From the NCBI RefSeq assembly GCF_031453975.1, contig NZ_JAVDPW010000015.1, positions 91,929-155,928 on the forward strand: a DNA stretch of 64,000 nt, written 5' to 3'. The DNA is from Inquilinus ginsengisoli_A. Its GTDB lineage: Bacteria > Pseudomonadota > Alphaproteobacteria > DSM-16000 > Inquilinaceae. Position 1 is the stretch's first letter, and the number at the start of each line of letters is the position of its first letter. This document shows, piece by piece, positions 24,026-32,866 of the stretch. The position numbers were made by a program, and so were the translations under genes. The notes below the pieces were generated by a model. It searched no databases and was not told the DNA's origin. It was given only the letters and a program-made list of their open reading frames with translations.

Positions 24026-25675
24026 ATGCAGTTCTGGAAATCCACCGTCATCGCCGCCCTGACGCTAGGGGCGCCAGCCGCGGCTCTCGCCGAAACCGTG
24101 CTGACCCTCCACATGGAGGAGCAGAGCGCCTGGGTGCGCAACTTCAACCCGTATAATCTCGGTTCGCGCCGCGCCAGCACGGTCGACCTGATCTACGAGC
24201 CGCTGGTGATCTTCAACCCGATGGAGGGCGGCAAGCCCTATTACCGCCTGGCCACCGGCCTGACCTTCTCCGACGATCTGAAGGCGGTCACTTACACCCT
24301 GCGCGACGGGGTGAAATGGTCTGACGGCCAGCCCTTCACCGCCGACGACGTGAAGTATTCGATCGATCTCGCGCGCGGCAACCCGGCGGTCGACGCCTAC
24401 GGCATGGCCGATGCGGTGGAGTCGGTCGACGTGGTCGACCCGCACACGGTGACGATCCACCTGAAATCCGTGGATTCGACCTTCCCCGAGACCTTCAGCG
24501 ACGTGCCGATCGTCCCGAAGCATGTCTGGTCGGCCATTCCGGACCCGATCGCCACCGCCAACGAGACCCCGGTGGGCACTGGCCCGATGACCGAGATCCG
24601 GCGTTTCACCACCCAGGTCTACGAGCAGTGCCGCAATCCGAACTACTGGGATGCCGCCTCGCTGAAGATCGACTGCCTGAAGTTCCCGCAGATCGCCGGC
24701 AACGACCAGACCCTGGCGATCGCGCAGAGCGGCGACCTCGACTGGTTCGGCTCGTTCCTGCCGGACATCGAGAAGACCTACGTCGCCAAGGACCCGGCCA
24801 ACCACCATTACTGGCAGCCGCCGGCCGAGACCGTGTCACTCGTGTTCAACCTGAAGGCGGAGAACGAGGGCAACCGCGAGGCCTTCAACGACCTGGCCTT
24901 CCGCCAGGCCGTCAGCCTGGCGATGGACCGGGACTCGATGGTCAACGTCGCCGGCTATGGCTACCCCACGGCCAACGCCCACGCCAGCGGCCTGCCGCCC
25001 CGCTTTGAGGTCTGGCGCAGCAAGACCGATCCGGCGCAGTGGGACGCCTTCATGCATTACGACGTCGAGAAGGCGAAGGCGCTGCTCGACGCCGCCGGCT
25101 ACAAGGCGGGGGCCGACGGCATGCGCACCACCCCGTCGGGCAAGGCGATCTCGTTCAAGATCCTGGTGCCGAACGGCTGGACCGACTGGATCGACGACAG
25201 CCAGATCGCGATCGAGGGGCTGCGCGCCATCGGCATCGACGCCGGCGTCGAGACGCCGGAGCTGGAGCAGCGGACGACCGCGATGATCGGGGGCTCGTTC
25301 GACGCCGGCCTCGGCTCGACCCTGGACGGGGCGACGCCGTTCAAGTTCTACAACGACACCTACAATTCGAAGAGCGGCGGCCGGGTCGAGGGTGGGTCCG
25401 CCCGCTACGCCAACCCCGACCTCGACGCGGCCCTGGCGGCGTTCCGCGACACCACCGACAGCGCCAGGCAGCATGAGCTGATGGGCAAGGTGCAGGACAT
25501 CGTCTCCGCCAACCTGCCGGTCATCCCGTTGTTCAACAACCCGACCTGGTACCAGTACTCGACGAAGCGGTTCACCGGCTGGGCGACGCCGGACAACCCC
25601 TTCGCGGTGCCGGAGAACCATGACGGCGTGCACACCCGCATCCTGCACCTGCTGGCCCTGCGCCCGGTGCAGTAG
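24026..25675 (+). CDS. ABC transporter substrate-binding protein, family 5, likely oligosaccharide type
   Basis: A 549-residue periplasmic binding protein with a signal peptide of about 22 residues (ALTLGAPAAALA). It has the DppA/OppA fold but its mature start (MEEQSAWVRNFNPYN) is the pattern I associate with family-5 proteins that bind cellobiose or chito-oligosaccharides rather than peptides. Start ATG 24026 has a GGGGGG site. It follows the ROK gene and leads a full DppBCDF-type set. Together with the divergent GH20 enzyme this suggests import of chitobiose or longer chito-oligosaccharides. The sugar ligand is inference; the family is secure. Confidence 0.9.
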   Translation: MQFWKSTVIAALTLGAPAAALAETVLTLHMEEQSAWVRNFNPYNLGSRRASTVDLIYEPLVIFNPMEGGKPYYRLATGLTFSDDLKAVTYTLRDGVKWSDGQPFTADDVKYSIDLARGNPAVDAYGMADAVESVDVVDPHTVTIHLKSVDSTFPETFSDVPIVPKHVWSAIPDPIATANETPVGTGPMTEIRRFTTQVYEQCRNPNYWDAASLKIDCLKFPQIAGNDQTLAIAQSGDLDWFGSFLPDIEKTYVAKDPANHHYWQPPAETVSLVFNLKAENEGNREAFNDLAFRQAVSLAMDRDSMVNVAGYGYPTANAHASGLPPRFEVWRSKTDPAQWDAFMHYDVEKAKALLDAAGYKAGADGMRTTPSGKAISFKILVPNGWTDWIDDSQIAIEGLRAIGIDAGVETPELEQRTTAMIGGSFDAGLGSTLDGATPFKFYNDTYNSKSGGRVEGGSARYANPDLDAALAAFRDTTDSARQHELMGKVQDIVSANLPVIPLFNNPTWYQYSTKRFTGWATPDNPFAVPENHDGVHTRILHLLALRPVQ

Positions 25676-25702
25676 GCCGTCCGGCGAGGGGGGAGGCCGG
25701 CG

Positions 25703-25781
25703 CCACCCCCTCACCCGACGCCCTTCCTCCGGGGGGAGGGATGGGCCCGGCGCCAGCGGCGACGGAAGGGTGAGGGGGTGG
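25703..25781. repeat. Hairpin between binding-protein and permease genes
   Basis: Perfect 14-bp arms CCACCCCCTCACCC (25703-25716) and GGGTGAGGGGGTGG (25768-25781) enclose a C/G-rich loop. It occupies the 170-bp gap between the binding-protein stop and the first permease. Such hairpins often protect the 3' end of binding-protein mRNA or cause partial termination. It resembles the arms of the element at 10481-10647. Confidence 0.65.
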
Positions 25782-25845
25782 AACGCCGGCGGGTGACAGG
25801 ACGACCCCATCAGCACAGCCTTGATCCGACCGGCTGGGAGGCCGC

Positions 25846-26829
25846 ATGCGCGTTCCATACCGACGCCTGCTGATCTACGCCATCGCCTTCGCGGTCGCGA
25901 TCGTGATGAACTTCCTGCTGCCGCGGCTGATGCCGGGCAGCCCGGTCGACGCGATGATCGCCCAGTTCGGCAAGCGCGCCACCCCGGCGATGATCGAGGC
26001 GATCAAGATGCGCTTCGGCCAGGGCGACGCCACACTGCTGGAGCAGTTCTGGGTCTACCTCAAGGGCATCGCCAGCCTCGATCTCGGCGTCTCGACCAAA
26101 TACTACCCGCAGACGGTGGTCGAGGTGCTGGGCCGGTCGATCGGTTGGACCGGGCTTCTGGTCACCACCTCGATCGTGTTCAGCTTCGCCCTCGGCAGCC
26201 TGCTCGGCACCGTCTCCGCCTGGCGCCGCGGCAGCAAGTTCGACGGCATCGTCTCGCCCGTCGCCGTGGTGCTGCTGGCGCTGCCGCCGGTGGTGATCGC
26301 GATCTGCGCCCTGTTCCTGTTCGCGGTCAGCCTGCGCTGGCTGCCGCTCGGCTACGCCTGGGACCCGGCGCTGGACCCCGGCCTGTCCTTCGCCTTCCTC
26401 GGCAGCGTCGCCTGGCACGCCATCCTGCCGGTCTTCACCCTGTCGCTGTTCCTGATCGGGGACTTCCAGGCGACGATGCGGAACAACATGATCTCGGTGC
26501 TGGGCGAGGACTACATCACCATGGCCCGGGCCAAGGGGCTCAGCGAGACCAGTGTCATGTTCAGCTACGCCGCCCGCAACGCGGTGCTGCCGAACCTGAC
26601 CAGCCTGGCGCTGGCGCTGGGCAGCGTGTTCGGCGGGTCGATCGTCACCGAGGTGGTGTTCAACTATCCCGGCCTCGGCCTCACCCTGTTCCAGGCGGCG
26701 ATCTCACGCGACTATCCGGTGATCCAGGGCCAGCTGCTGATCATGACCCTGGCGACGCTGGCGGCCAACCTCGCGGTCGACATCGCCTATCTCTGGCTCG
26801 ACCCCCGGCTCCGGGACCAGCCGGCATGA
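25846..26829 (+). CDS. ABC transporter permease, DppB type
   Basis: A 327-residue inner-membrane permease with about six hydrophobic segments. The N-terminal helix (RLLIYAIAFAVAIVMNFLLPRLMPG) and the EAA loop (DYITMARAKGLSETSVMFSYAARN) are characteristic. It ends VDIAYLWLDPRLRDQPA. The GGGAG ribosome site and ATG 25846 fit well. It overlaps the next permease by the ATGA overlap and belongs to the ROK-linked importer. Confidence 0.94.
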   Translation: MRVPYRRLLIYAIAFAVAIVMNFLLPRLMPGSPVDAMIAQFGKRATPAMIEAIKMRFGQGDATLLEQFWVYLKGIASLDLGVSTKYYPQTVVEVLGRSIGWTGLLVTTSIVFSFALGSLLGTVSAWRRGSKFDGIVSPVAVVLLALPPVVIAICALFLFAVSLRWLPLGYAWDPALDPGLSFAFLGSVAWHAILPVFTLSLFLIGDFQATMRNNMISVLGEDYITMARAKGLSETSVMFSYAARNAVLPNLTSLALALGSVFGGSIVTEVVFNYPGLGLTLFQAAISRDYPVIQGQLLIMTLATLAANLAVDIAYLWLDPRLRDQPA

Positions 26830-27725
26830 CCGGCCTGATGCAACGGCTGTGGCGCCAGAAGAAGGTGACGATCGGCCTGGCCATCGTCCTGGCCTTCGTG
26901 CTGATCGCAGTCTTCGCCCCGCTGATCGCGCCCTACGACCCCTCCGCGCGGGTCGGGCGGCCGCATGAGGCGCCCAGCGCCGAGCACCTGCTGGGCACCA
27001 CCCGGGTGGGGCGCGACGTGCTCAGCCAGCTGGTCTGGGGCGCCCGCACCTCGCTGCTGGTCGGCTTCGCCGGCGGCATCGTCATCACCGTGATCGGCAC
27101 CGCGGTCGGGCTGATCGGCGGCTATCGCGGCGGGCGGCTGGACGAGGTGCTGGACCTCGCCACCAACGTGGTGCTGGTGATCCCGAATCTGCCGCTGCTG
27201 ATCATGCTCGCCGCCTTCCTCGGCAATGCCGGGATCGGCGCCATCGTCACCATCGTGGCGCTGACCTCCTGGCCCTGGGGGGCGCGCGTGACGCGGGCCC
27301 AGACCCTGGCGCTGCGCCACCGCGAATTCGTGCTGGCGGCGCGGCTGGTGGGCGAGCCGACCTGGCGCATCGTCGGGGTCGAGATCCTGCCCAACCTGGC
27401 CTCGATCATCGGCATCAACCTGGTCGGCAGCATCATCTACGCCGTGGTCGCCCAGGTGACGCTGGAATATCTCGGCTTCGGCGACCCGCTCGGCGTCTCC
27501 TGGGGCCGGATGCTGTACAATGCCCAGAACGCCTCGGCGATCACGGTCGGGGCGTGGTGGGACATCATGACCCCCTGCGCCGCCATCGCCCTGCTCGGCC
27601 TCGGCCTGGCCCTGATCAACTTCACCCTGGACGAGGTGGCGAACCCGCAGCTGCGCTCCGGCCCCGCCTTGACCCGCTGGCTGCGTCTGGTCGACCGGCG
27701 CCGCCGCGAGAGGAAGCCGGCATGA
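26826..27725 (+). CDS. ABC transporter permease, DppC type
   Basis: A 299-residue permease starting at the ATGA overlap with the preceding gene. HLLGTTRVGRDVLSQLVWG near residue 58 and the EAA loop (EFVLAARLVGEPTWRIVGVEILPN) mark the DppC subfamily; about six hydrophobic segments. The C-terminus carries an extra basic tail (RLVDRRRRERKPA). It forms the channel with the DppB-type partner. Confidence 0.94.
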   Translation: MTGLMQRLWRQKKVTIGLAIVLAFVLIAVFAPLIAPYDPSARVGRPHEAPSAEHLLGTTRVGRDVLSQLVWGARTSLLVGFAGGIVITVIGTAVGLIGGYRGGRLDEVLDLATNVVLVIPNLPLLIMLAAFLGNAGIGAIVTIVALTSWPWGARVTRAQTLALRHREFVLAARLVGEPTWRIVGVEILPNLASIIGINLVGSIIYAVVAQVTLEYLGFGDPLGVSWGRMLYNAQNASAITVGAWWDIMTPCAAIALLGLGLALINFTLDEVANPQLRSGPALTRWLRLVDRRRRERKPA

Positions 27726-28573
27726 CCGCGCCGCTGCTGGAGGTCCGCGACCTCGTGATCGAATACCTGCTCGACAAGGGATCCTTCGTCGCGGTCGACA
27801 CCGTCTCCTTCGAGATCGGGCGCGGCGAGATCTTCGGCCTGGCCGGCGAATCCGGCTGCGGCAAGAGCACCATCGCCTATGCCATCACCCAGCTGCCGCG
27901 GCCGCCGGCCTGGGTGCGGCAGGGCGAGATCCGATTCGACGGCACCGACCTGCTGCGTCTCGACGAGGCGTCGCTGCAGAAACTGCGCTGGCGCCGCATC
28001 GGCATGGTGTTCCAGAGCGCGATGAACTCGCTCAATCCGCTGCTGCGGATCGAGCGCCAGTTCTTCGACGTGCTGTACCGCCACACCGGCTGCAGCCGGG
28101 CGGAAGGGCGGGCGAAAGCCGAGGCGATGCTGCGGTTGGTGGGCATCGACCCCAAGCGGGTCGGCGACTATCCCCACCAGTTCTCCGGCGGCATGCGCCA
28201 GCGGCTGGTGATCGCCATCTGCCTGGCGCTGGAACCCGACCTGATCATCATGGACGAGCCGACCACAGCGCTCGACGTCGTGGTCCAGCGCGAGATCCTG
28301 CAGCAGATCTGCGACCTGCAGGCGCGGCTCGGCTTCTCCGTCCTGTTCATCACCCACGACCTGCACCTGATGTCGCAGTTCTGCGACCGCATCGCGGTGA
28401 TGCTGACCGGGCGGATCGTCGAGCAGGGGCCGGTCGACCAGATCACCCGGGCGCCGCAGCACGACTACACCCGCCGGCTGTGGGACGCGATCCCGCGCCT
28501 GCCGGCGGCGGCGGCCGTGGAGGGTGGGACGGGCGCGCCGGCGGATGCGTTGCGGGAGCGGACCCTGTCATGA
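27722..28573 (+). CDS. ABC transporter ATP-binding protein, DppD type
   Basis: A 283-residue ATPase. Walker A GESGCGKS near residues 42-49, Q-loop VFQSAMNSLNP, signature FSGGMRQR, Walker B LIIMDEPTTALD, and the switch histidine in LFITHD. It lacks the Cys-rich oligopeptide C-terminal extension (CPYAxxC type) seen in many DppD proteins and ends soon after YTRRLWDAIPRLP. Starts at an ATGA overlap with the permease. Confidence 0.94.
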   Translation: MTAPLLEVRDLVIEYLLDKGSFVAVDTVSFEIGRGEIFGLAGESGCGKSTIAYAITQLPRPPAWVRQGEIRFDGTDLLRLDEASLQKLRWRRIGMVFQSAMNSLNPLLRIERQFFDVLYRHTGCSRAEGRAKAEAMLRLVGIDPKRVGDYPHQFSGGMRQRLVIAICLALEPDLIIMDEPTTALDVVVQREILQQICDLQARLGFSVLFITHDLHLMSQFCDRIAVMLTGRIVEQGPVDQITRAPQHDYTRRLWDAIPRLPAAAAVEGGTGAPADALRERTLS

Positions 28574-29493
28574 CCGAAGCCGCCCTTCTCGAACTGCAGG
28601 GCGTCGGCATGCGCTTCGGCGCCGGCGACCATGCGGTCACCGCGCTGCGCGACGTCACCTTCCGGCTGCAGCCCGGCCGCGCCATCGCGCTGGTCGGCGA
28701 ATCCGGCTGCGGCAAGACCACCTGCGCCCGGCTGATAGCGGGCCTGTACCGGCCGACCGAGGGCCAGGTCCGGTTCCGCGGCACCGATGTGACGGCCCAG
28801 GCCGGGCGGGCGGGGGAGTTGGCCTATCGCCGCGCGGTGCAGATGATCTTCCAGGATCCCTTCGCCTCGCTGAACCCGGTGTTCAACGTCTCGCACCACC
28901 TGTCCCGGCCGATCCGGCTGCACGGGCATGCCGCCACGGCCAAGGCGGTCGAGGCCCGGGTGGCGGAGCTGCTGCGCTGGGTCGGGCTCGACCCCGACAT
29001 CGCCGCGATCAAGTTTCCGCACCAGCTCAGCGGCGGCCAGCGCCAGCGGGTCAACATCGCCCGCGCTTTGGCGGTGGAGCCGGAGATCCTGGTGGCGGAC
29101 GAGCCGACCTCGATGCTCGATGTCTCGATCCGGCTCGACATCTTGAAGCTGCTGGCCGAGACCAAGGCGGCGCGCGGCCTGGCCATGCTGTACATCACCC
29201 ATGACATCGCCACGGCGGCGCATGTGGCGGAGGAGATCGTGGTGATGTTCGCCGGCCAGATGGTGGAGTGGGGCGACACCGCGGCGGTGACCGGCGCGCC
29301 GCGCCACCCCTACACCCAGCTGCTGCTCTCGGCAGTGCCCGACCCCGACGTCAAGCTGCGCGGCACCGGCAGCGGCGCCTTCCAGGCCAGGGCCGAGGCA
29401 ATCCGCACCGCCAGCCGGCAGGCGACGGACAGCATCGTCACCGTCGGCCCGAACCACTTCATGCGCGCGGCGCCGGGGCTGTCGCTGCAGTAG
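28570..29493 (+). CDS. ABC transporter ATP-binding protein, DppF type
   Basis: A 307-residue ATPase with Walker A GESGCGKT near residue 41-48, signature LSGGQRQR, Walker B ILVADEPTSMLD and the HPYTQLLL segment of the oligopeptide subfamily. It starts at an ATGA overlap with its partner and ends the importer operon. Its last 35 bases overlap the 3' end of the convergent azoreductase gene, so no terminator can lie between them. Confidence 0.94.
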   Translation: MTEAALLELQGVGMRFGAGDHAVTALRDVTFRLQPGRAIALVGESGCGKTTCARLIAGLYRPTEGQVRFRGTDVTAQAGRAGELAYRRAVQMIFQDPFASLNPVFNVSHHLSRPIRLHGHAATAKAVEARVAELLRWVGLDPDIAAIKFPHQLSGGQRQRVNIARALAVEPEILVADEPTSMLDVSIRLDILKLLAETKAARGLAMLYITHDIATAAHVAEEIVVMFAGQMVEWGDTAAVTGAPRHPYTQLLLSAVPDPDVKLRGTGSGAFQARAEAIRTASRQATDSIVTVGPNHFMRAAPGLSLQ

Positions 29494-30124
29494 GCGACGC
29501 GTCCGGTCCGCTGCGGGCGGGCGAGGAGAAATAGTCCTGTAGCGCCTGATCCGTCTGGATCCGGGTCTCGGCCACGGCCTCCGGGGCCGAGCCGGTTCCC
29601 TGGACGGAGAAGAACGTCAGGTCATGCAGCCCGGTGATGCCCAGGACGGCCTTCAGATAGGGGGTCAGGAAATCCGGCTGGCGCGCGCGCTCCCCGGAAA
29701 ACCGTCCGCCCGAGGCGATGGCGACGAAGACCGGGCGGTCGCGCAGCAGGCCCACCTTGCCCGCCGGGGTCACGTTGAAGGTCCGGCGGGCCCGGACGAC
29801 ATGGTCGATCCATGCCTTCAGCATCGAGGGCACGGTGAAGTTGTGCATCGGGGTTCCGATGACCAGGACATCGGCACTCTCCAGCTCCTGGATGAGCTTG
29901 TCCGACAGGGCGATGGACGCCCCGTGAAGGATGTCCACGGACGACCCCTGGGATGTCGCGTAATCCGCATCGACATGCGGGATGGAACCATCGCCGATCA
30001 CCCGTTCCACCAGGATCGCGGTCGGGTCTTCCTGCTGCAGAAGACCGACGATCTTCTGCGACAGCCGATGGCTTTCGGTGTCCTGGCCGCGGGGGCTGCA
30101 GCTGACGCGCAGGATCTTCTTCAT
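29459..30124 (-). CDS. azoR: FMN-dependent NADH-azoreductase
   Basis: A 221-residue flavodoxin-fold oxidoreductase of the AzoR/AcpD family, which reduces azo compounds and quinones by two electrons. The FMN phosphate loop is SPRGQDTESHRLS near the N-terminus, and TPMHNFTVPSMLKAWIDHVVR is the family signature. Residues after about 200 (SSPARSGPDASPTAATAPAPRA) are a low-complexity tail that overlaps the convergent ATPase gene, suggesting the stop shifted into it. It is divergent from a MocR-type regulator and probably controlled by it. Role is likely quinone or electrophile detoxification. Confidence 0.92.
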   Translation of the reverse strand: MKKILRVSCSPRGQDTESHRLSQKIVGLLQQEDPTAILVERVIGDGSIPHVDADYATSQGSSVDILHGASIALSDKLIQELESADVLVIGTPMHNFTVPSMLKAWIDHVVRARRTFNVTPAGKVGLLRDRPVFVAIASGGRFSGERARQPDFLTPYLKAVLGITGLHDLTFFSVQGTGSAPEAVAETRIQTDQALQDYFSSPARSGPDASPTAATAPAPRA

Positions 30125-30260
30125 CGTCCGATCTCCGAATTCTTGCCGAATGCCGCCGTTCTCGCCGGGTTTCCTGATGTCGCCGGCCGGCCGCCACGCG
30201 AGAAGTCCTCAATCTACGGGCTGGATGGCCCATGCCCCAGATCCATGAACCGACATTGAA

Positions 30261-30338
30261 ACTGGTCCATGATGGCCATCGCCCAGTCGCGCATGGTACA
30301 GTCGGCTTTGGCCCATCCACAAAGTTGACTGGTCCATG
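30261..30338. promoter_or_regulatory. Candidate MocR operator: direct repeats in the azoR-mocR intergenic region
   Basis: The 11-mer ACTGGTCCATG occurs at 30261-30271 and again at 30328-30338, where it covers the regulator start codon. MocR/PdxR regulators typically bind direct repeats in the divergent promoter region. The spacing of 67 bases is wider than the usual examples, so this is tentative. Confidence 0.45.
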
Positions 30339-31757
30339 GCCGCCCTGAAGCCCAGCAGCATCCCGCCATTGGATCCCGCCGCGACCGCACCGTTCTACCG
30401 GCAGATCTACGATCGGTTCCGCGGCGCCATCACCAGCGGGGTGTTGAAGCCGGGCGACCGCATCCCCTCAGCCAGGGCGCTGACCAAGGAACTGGGCCTG
30501 GCGCGGGGCACGATCGAGACGGCCTATTCCCTGCTGGCCGCGGAGGGCTACATCCAGGCCCGTGGCCAGGCGGGCACCATCGTGACGCCGGGCCTCGAAC
30601 CAGGGGCGGCTGTCGCCAGCACGGTGCTGCCATCCGACCGCGGCAGCGCCGTGACCAGCTTCCGTCCGGATTCGATCCTGCCGTTCCAGATGGGCTTGCC
30701 GGCGCTGGATGCGTTTCCCCGCAAGATCTGGGCCCGCCTGGGCGCGCGATGCGTCCGCGCCCTGCAGCCCTCCGGCATGGTCCATCCCCCCGTCCACGGC
30801 CTGCCGGCCCTGCGCGCCGAGATCGCCGCCTATCTCCAGCTGTCGCGCGGGATCAGCTGCTCGCCCTCCCAGATCTTCGTGACCTCGGGGTACCGCAACA
30901 CCATCGAGCTGATCGCCCATGCCCTGCTGAAGGCAGGGGATCGCGTCTGGCTCGAAGATCCGGGATACCCGCCGACGCGGGAGCTGCTGGGCCATATGCG
31001 GATCGCGGGCGTCTCGGTGCCGGTGGACCGGGACGGCATGGTGGTTTCCGACGGGATCAAGCGGGCGCCGCGGGCGCGTGCGGCCGTGGTCACGCCGGCG
31101 CATCAGAGCCCGCTCTGCGTGTCCCTGTCCTTGCCGCGGCGGCTGGCGCTGCTGGACTGGGCGGCGCGGACCGACGCCTGGATCATCGAGGACGATTACG
31201 ACGGCGAATACCGCTATGTCAGCCGCCCCCTGCCGGCGTTGAAGAGCCTGGATCGCGACGGGCGCGTGCTCTATGCCGGCACCTTCAGCAAGGTGCTGCT
31301 GCCGAGCATCCGGCTGGCCTATCTCGTGGTGCCGGACTCGCAGGTCGAGCGGTTCGAGCAGATCACCCAGGCCTTTGCCGGGGGCAGCCCCGAGCTGACG
31401 CAGACCATCGTCGCCGCCTTCATCAAGGAAGGGCATTTCGCGCGCCATATCCAGCGGATGCGGAAGCTCTATGCCGAGCGTCGGGACGCGACCGCAGCGG
31501 GGCTGGAAAGCGTGCTGGGGAAGCACATGCCGATCGATTCCCAGCCGGGGGGCATGCACCTGATCCTGCGGCTGCAGGGCCGGCAGTCGGACCGCGGGCT
31601 GGTCGCGCGCATGCGGGAAGATGGCCTGTACGGGGAAGCCCTGACCGATTGGACGGCGGGCGGCGATGGCCCGTCGGCCTTGCTTCTCAACTTCACGAAC
31701 ATCGACTCCCGGGGCACCGCCGAGGCCTTCGGACGGCGCATCCTGGCGCTGCTTTGA
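30336..31757 (+). CDS. MocR/PdxR-type regulator (GntR HTH fused to class I aminotransferase domain)
   Basis: A 473-residue regulator. A GntR winged helix (about residues 14-82: FYRQIYDRFRGAITSGVLKPGDRIPSARALTKELGLARGTIETAYSLL) is joined to a fold-type I aminotransferase domain. The PLP lysine is Lys319 in GTFSKVLLPSIR; DDYDGEYRY and the PHxxSP-like THAHQSPL region are also present. Such proteins sense PLP or PLP adducts of amines or amino acids. It is divergent from azoR, the likely target; the AhpD-like gene follows. Confidence 0.92.
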   Translation: MAALKPSSIPPLDPAATAPFYRQIYDRFRGAITSGVLKPGDRIPSARALTKELGLARGTIETAYSLLAAEGYIQARGQAGTIVTPGLEPGAAVASTVLPSDRGSAVTSFRPDSILPFQMGLPALDAFPRKIWARLGARCVRALQPSGMVHPPVHGLPALRAEIAAYLQLSRGISCSPSQIFVTSGYRNTIELIAHALLKAGDRVWLEDPGYPPTRELLGHMRIAGVSVPVDRDGMVVSDGIKRAPRARAAVVTPAHQSPLCVSLSLPRRLALLDWAARTDAWIIEDDYDGEYRYVSRPLPALKSLDRDGRVLYAGTFSKVLLPSIRLAYLVVPDSQVERFEQITQAFAGGSPELTQTIVAAFIKEGHFARHIQRMRKLYAERRDATAAGLESVLGKHMPIDSQPGGMHLILRLQGRQSDRGLVARMREDGLYGEALTDWTAGGDGPSALLLNFTNIDSRGTAEAFGRRILALL

Positions 31758-31881
31758 CCGCGGCTGCGGCCCTCCCAGGGGTGATCATGGCCTAGTGCTG
31801 AAGCCGGTTTATGGCCCTTCTCGAATAGGCCAAGACGCATCACGTTTGGGATCCTTCAATCAGTTAGAGATGAGGATCATC

Positions 31882-32337
31882 GTGAGCAATCGCATCGACT
31901 ACGCCAAGGCTTCGCCCGAGGGTTACAAGGCTTTCGGCGGGGTGTACGTCACCGTTCAGAGAAGCGGCCTGCCGAAAGAGCTGGTCAACCTCGTCTATCT
32001 CCGGGTTTCGCTGATCAATGGCTGTGCGTTCTGCATCGATATGCATTCGCGCGACCTGCTCAAATCCGGCCTAGCGGTGGAAAAGCTCGTGCTGGTGCCG
32101 GTGTGGCACGACGCGGGCGAAGTCTTCAATCGCCGCGAACGGGCCGCGCTGGCCTGGGCGGAAACCGTGACCCGCGTGTCCGAAACCGGCGTTCCCGATG
32201 CCGACTACGAGGCGGCGGCTGCCGAGTTCAACGACAAGGAACTCGCCGACCTGACCTATGCGATCAGCCTGATGAACGCCTTCAATCGCTTCGGGATCGC
32301 GTTCCGTTCCACCCCAGCTGCCGCTGCCAAAGCTTGA
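31882..32337 (+). CDS. Carboxymuconolactone decarboxylase/AhpD-like family protein
   Basis: A 151-residue all-alpha protein. The AhpD core motif CAFCIDMHSRDL gives Cys48, Cys51 and His55, the redox pair and proton relay of alkylhydroperoxidase-like proteins. GTG 31882 (VSNRIDYAKASPEGY) is chosen because an AGG site lies six bases upstream and family members start near this sequence; ATG 31870 is the alternative. It follows the MocR gene by about 125 bases. MocR regulators next to AhpD-like genes are often seen, which suggests a peroxide or quinone stress role. Confidence 0.85.
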   Translation: MSNRIDYAKASPEGYKAFGGVYVTVQRSGLPKELVNLVYLRVSLINGCAFCIDMHSRDLLKSGLAVEKLVLVPVWHDAGEVFNRRERAALAWAETVTRVSETGVPDADYEAAAAEFNDKELADLTYAISLMNAFNRFGIAFRSTPAAAAKA

Positions 32338-32545
32338 AACACCCCATTGGCGGGCGCTCAGCGCAGGACGACGTCCCGTCGCAGGCGCTCGCCTCCCCAT
32401 GTGGCGGCCGGGTCTGAAGCCTTCCCGGCTGACATTCGCGTCAGCGGATCGAACCGGCTGCGGTTCCCTCGCCTGACATGGCTCCCACCCCCCAACAGCT
32501 CGCCCGGCCGCAAGGCCCGGCGAGTCCTTGAACGGATCTGTCACA

Positions 32546-32866
32546 ATGGCATGGATACTCCTGAGCATCGCCGGCCTTCTCGAAATCGCATTCGCCCTCA
32601 GCATGAAGTCGTCCGAAGGCTTCACGCGATGGATACCGGGGCTGCTGACGGTCGCCACCGGCGTGTCGAGCGTCTTTCTGCTTTCACTCTCGCTCCGCAC
32701 GCTGCCGGTCGGCACCGGCTACGCGGTCTGGACCGGCATCGGCGCGGCCGGCACCGTGATTCTGGGCATGGCGCTGCTGGGCGACTCGGTTGCGCCGATG
32801 CGGGTGCTCTGCATCGCCCTCATTCTGGCCGGCGTCATCGGGCTCAAGCTGGTCTCGAGCGCATGA
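32546..32866 (+). CDS. gdx: Small multidrug resistance family guanidinium exporter (Gdx/SugE type)
   Basis: A 106-residue four-helix inner-membrane protein. The essential Glu13 is in IAGLLEIAFALSMK, and LPVGTGYAVWTGIGAAGTVILGMALLGDS is close to the Gdx/SugE pattern rather than EmrE. Family members form dual-topology dimers that export guanidinium with protons. ATG 32546 is the only sensible start. I looked for a guanidine riboswitch in the 208 bases upstream and did not find a convincing one. Substrate assignment is from family resemblance. Confidence 0.88.
   Translation: MAWILLSIAGLLEIAFALSMKSSEGFTRWIPGLLTVATGVSSVFLLSLSLRTLPVGTGYAVWTGIGAAGTVILGMALLGDSVAPMRVLCIALILAGVIGLKLVSSA

Noticed and set aside
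32338..32545. Guanidine riboswitch before the Gdx/SugE gene
   Set aside because: Expected because Gdx genes are often under such switches; I could not match the conserved blocks of guanidine-I, -II or -III aptamers. A covariance-model search would decide.
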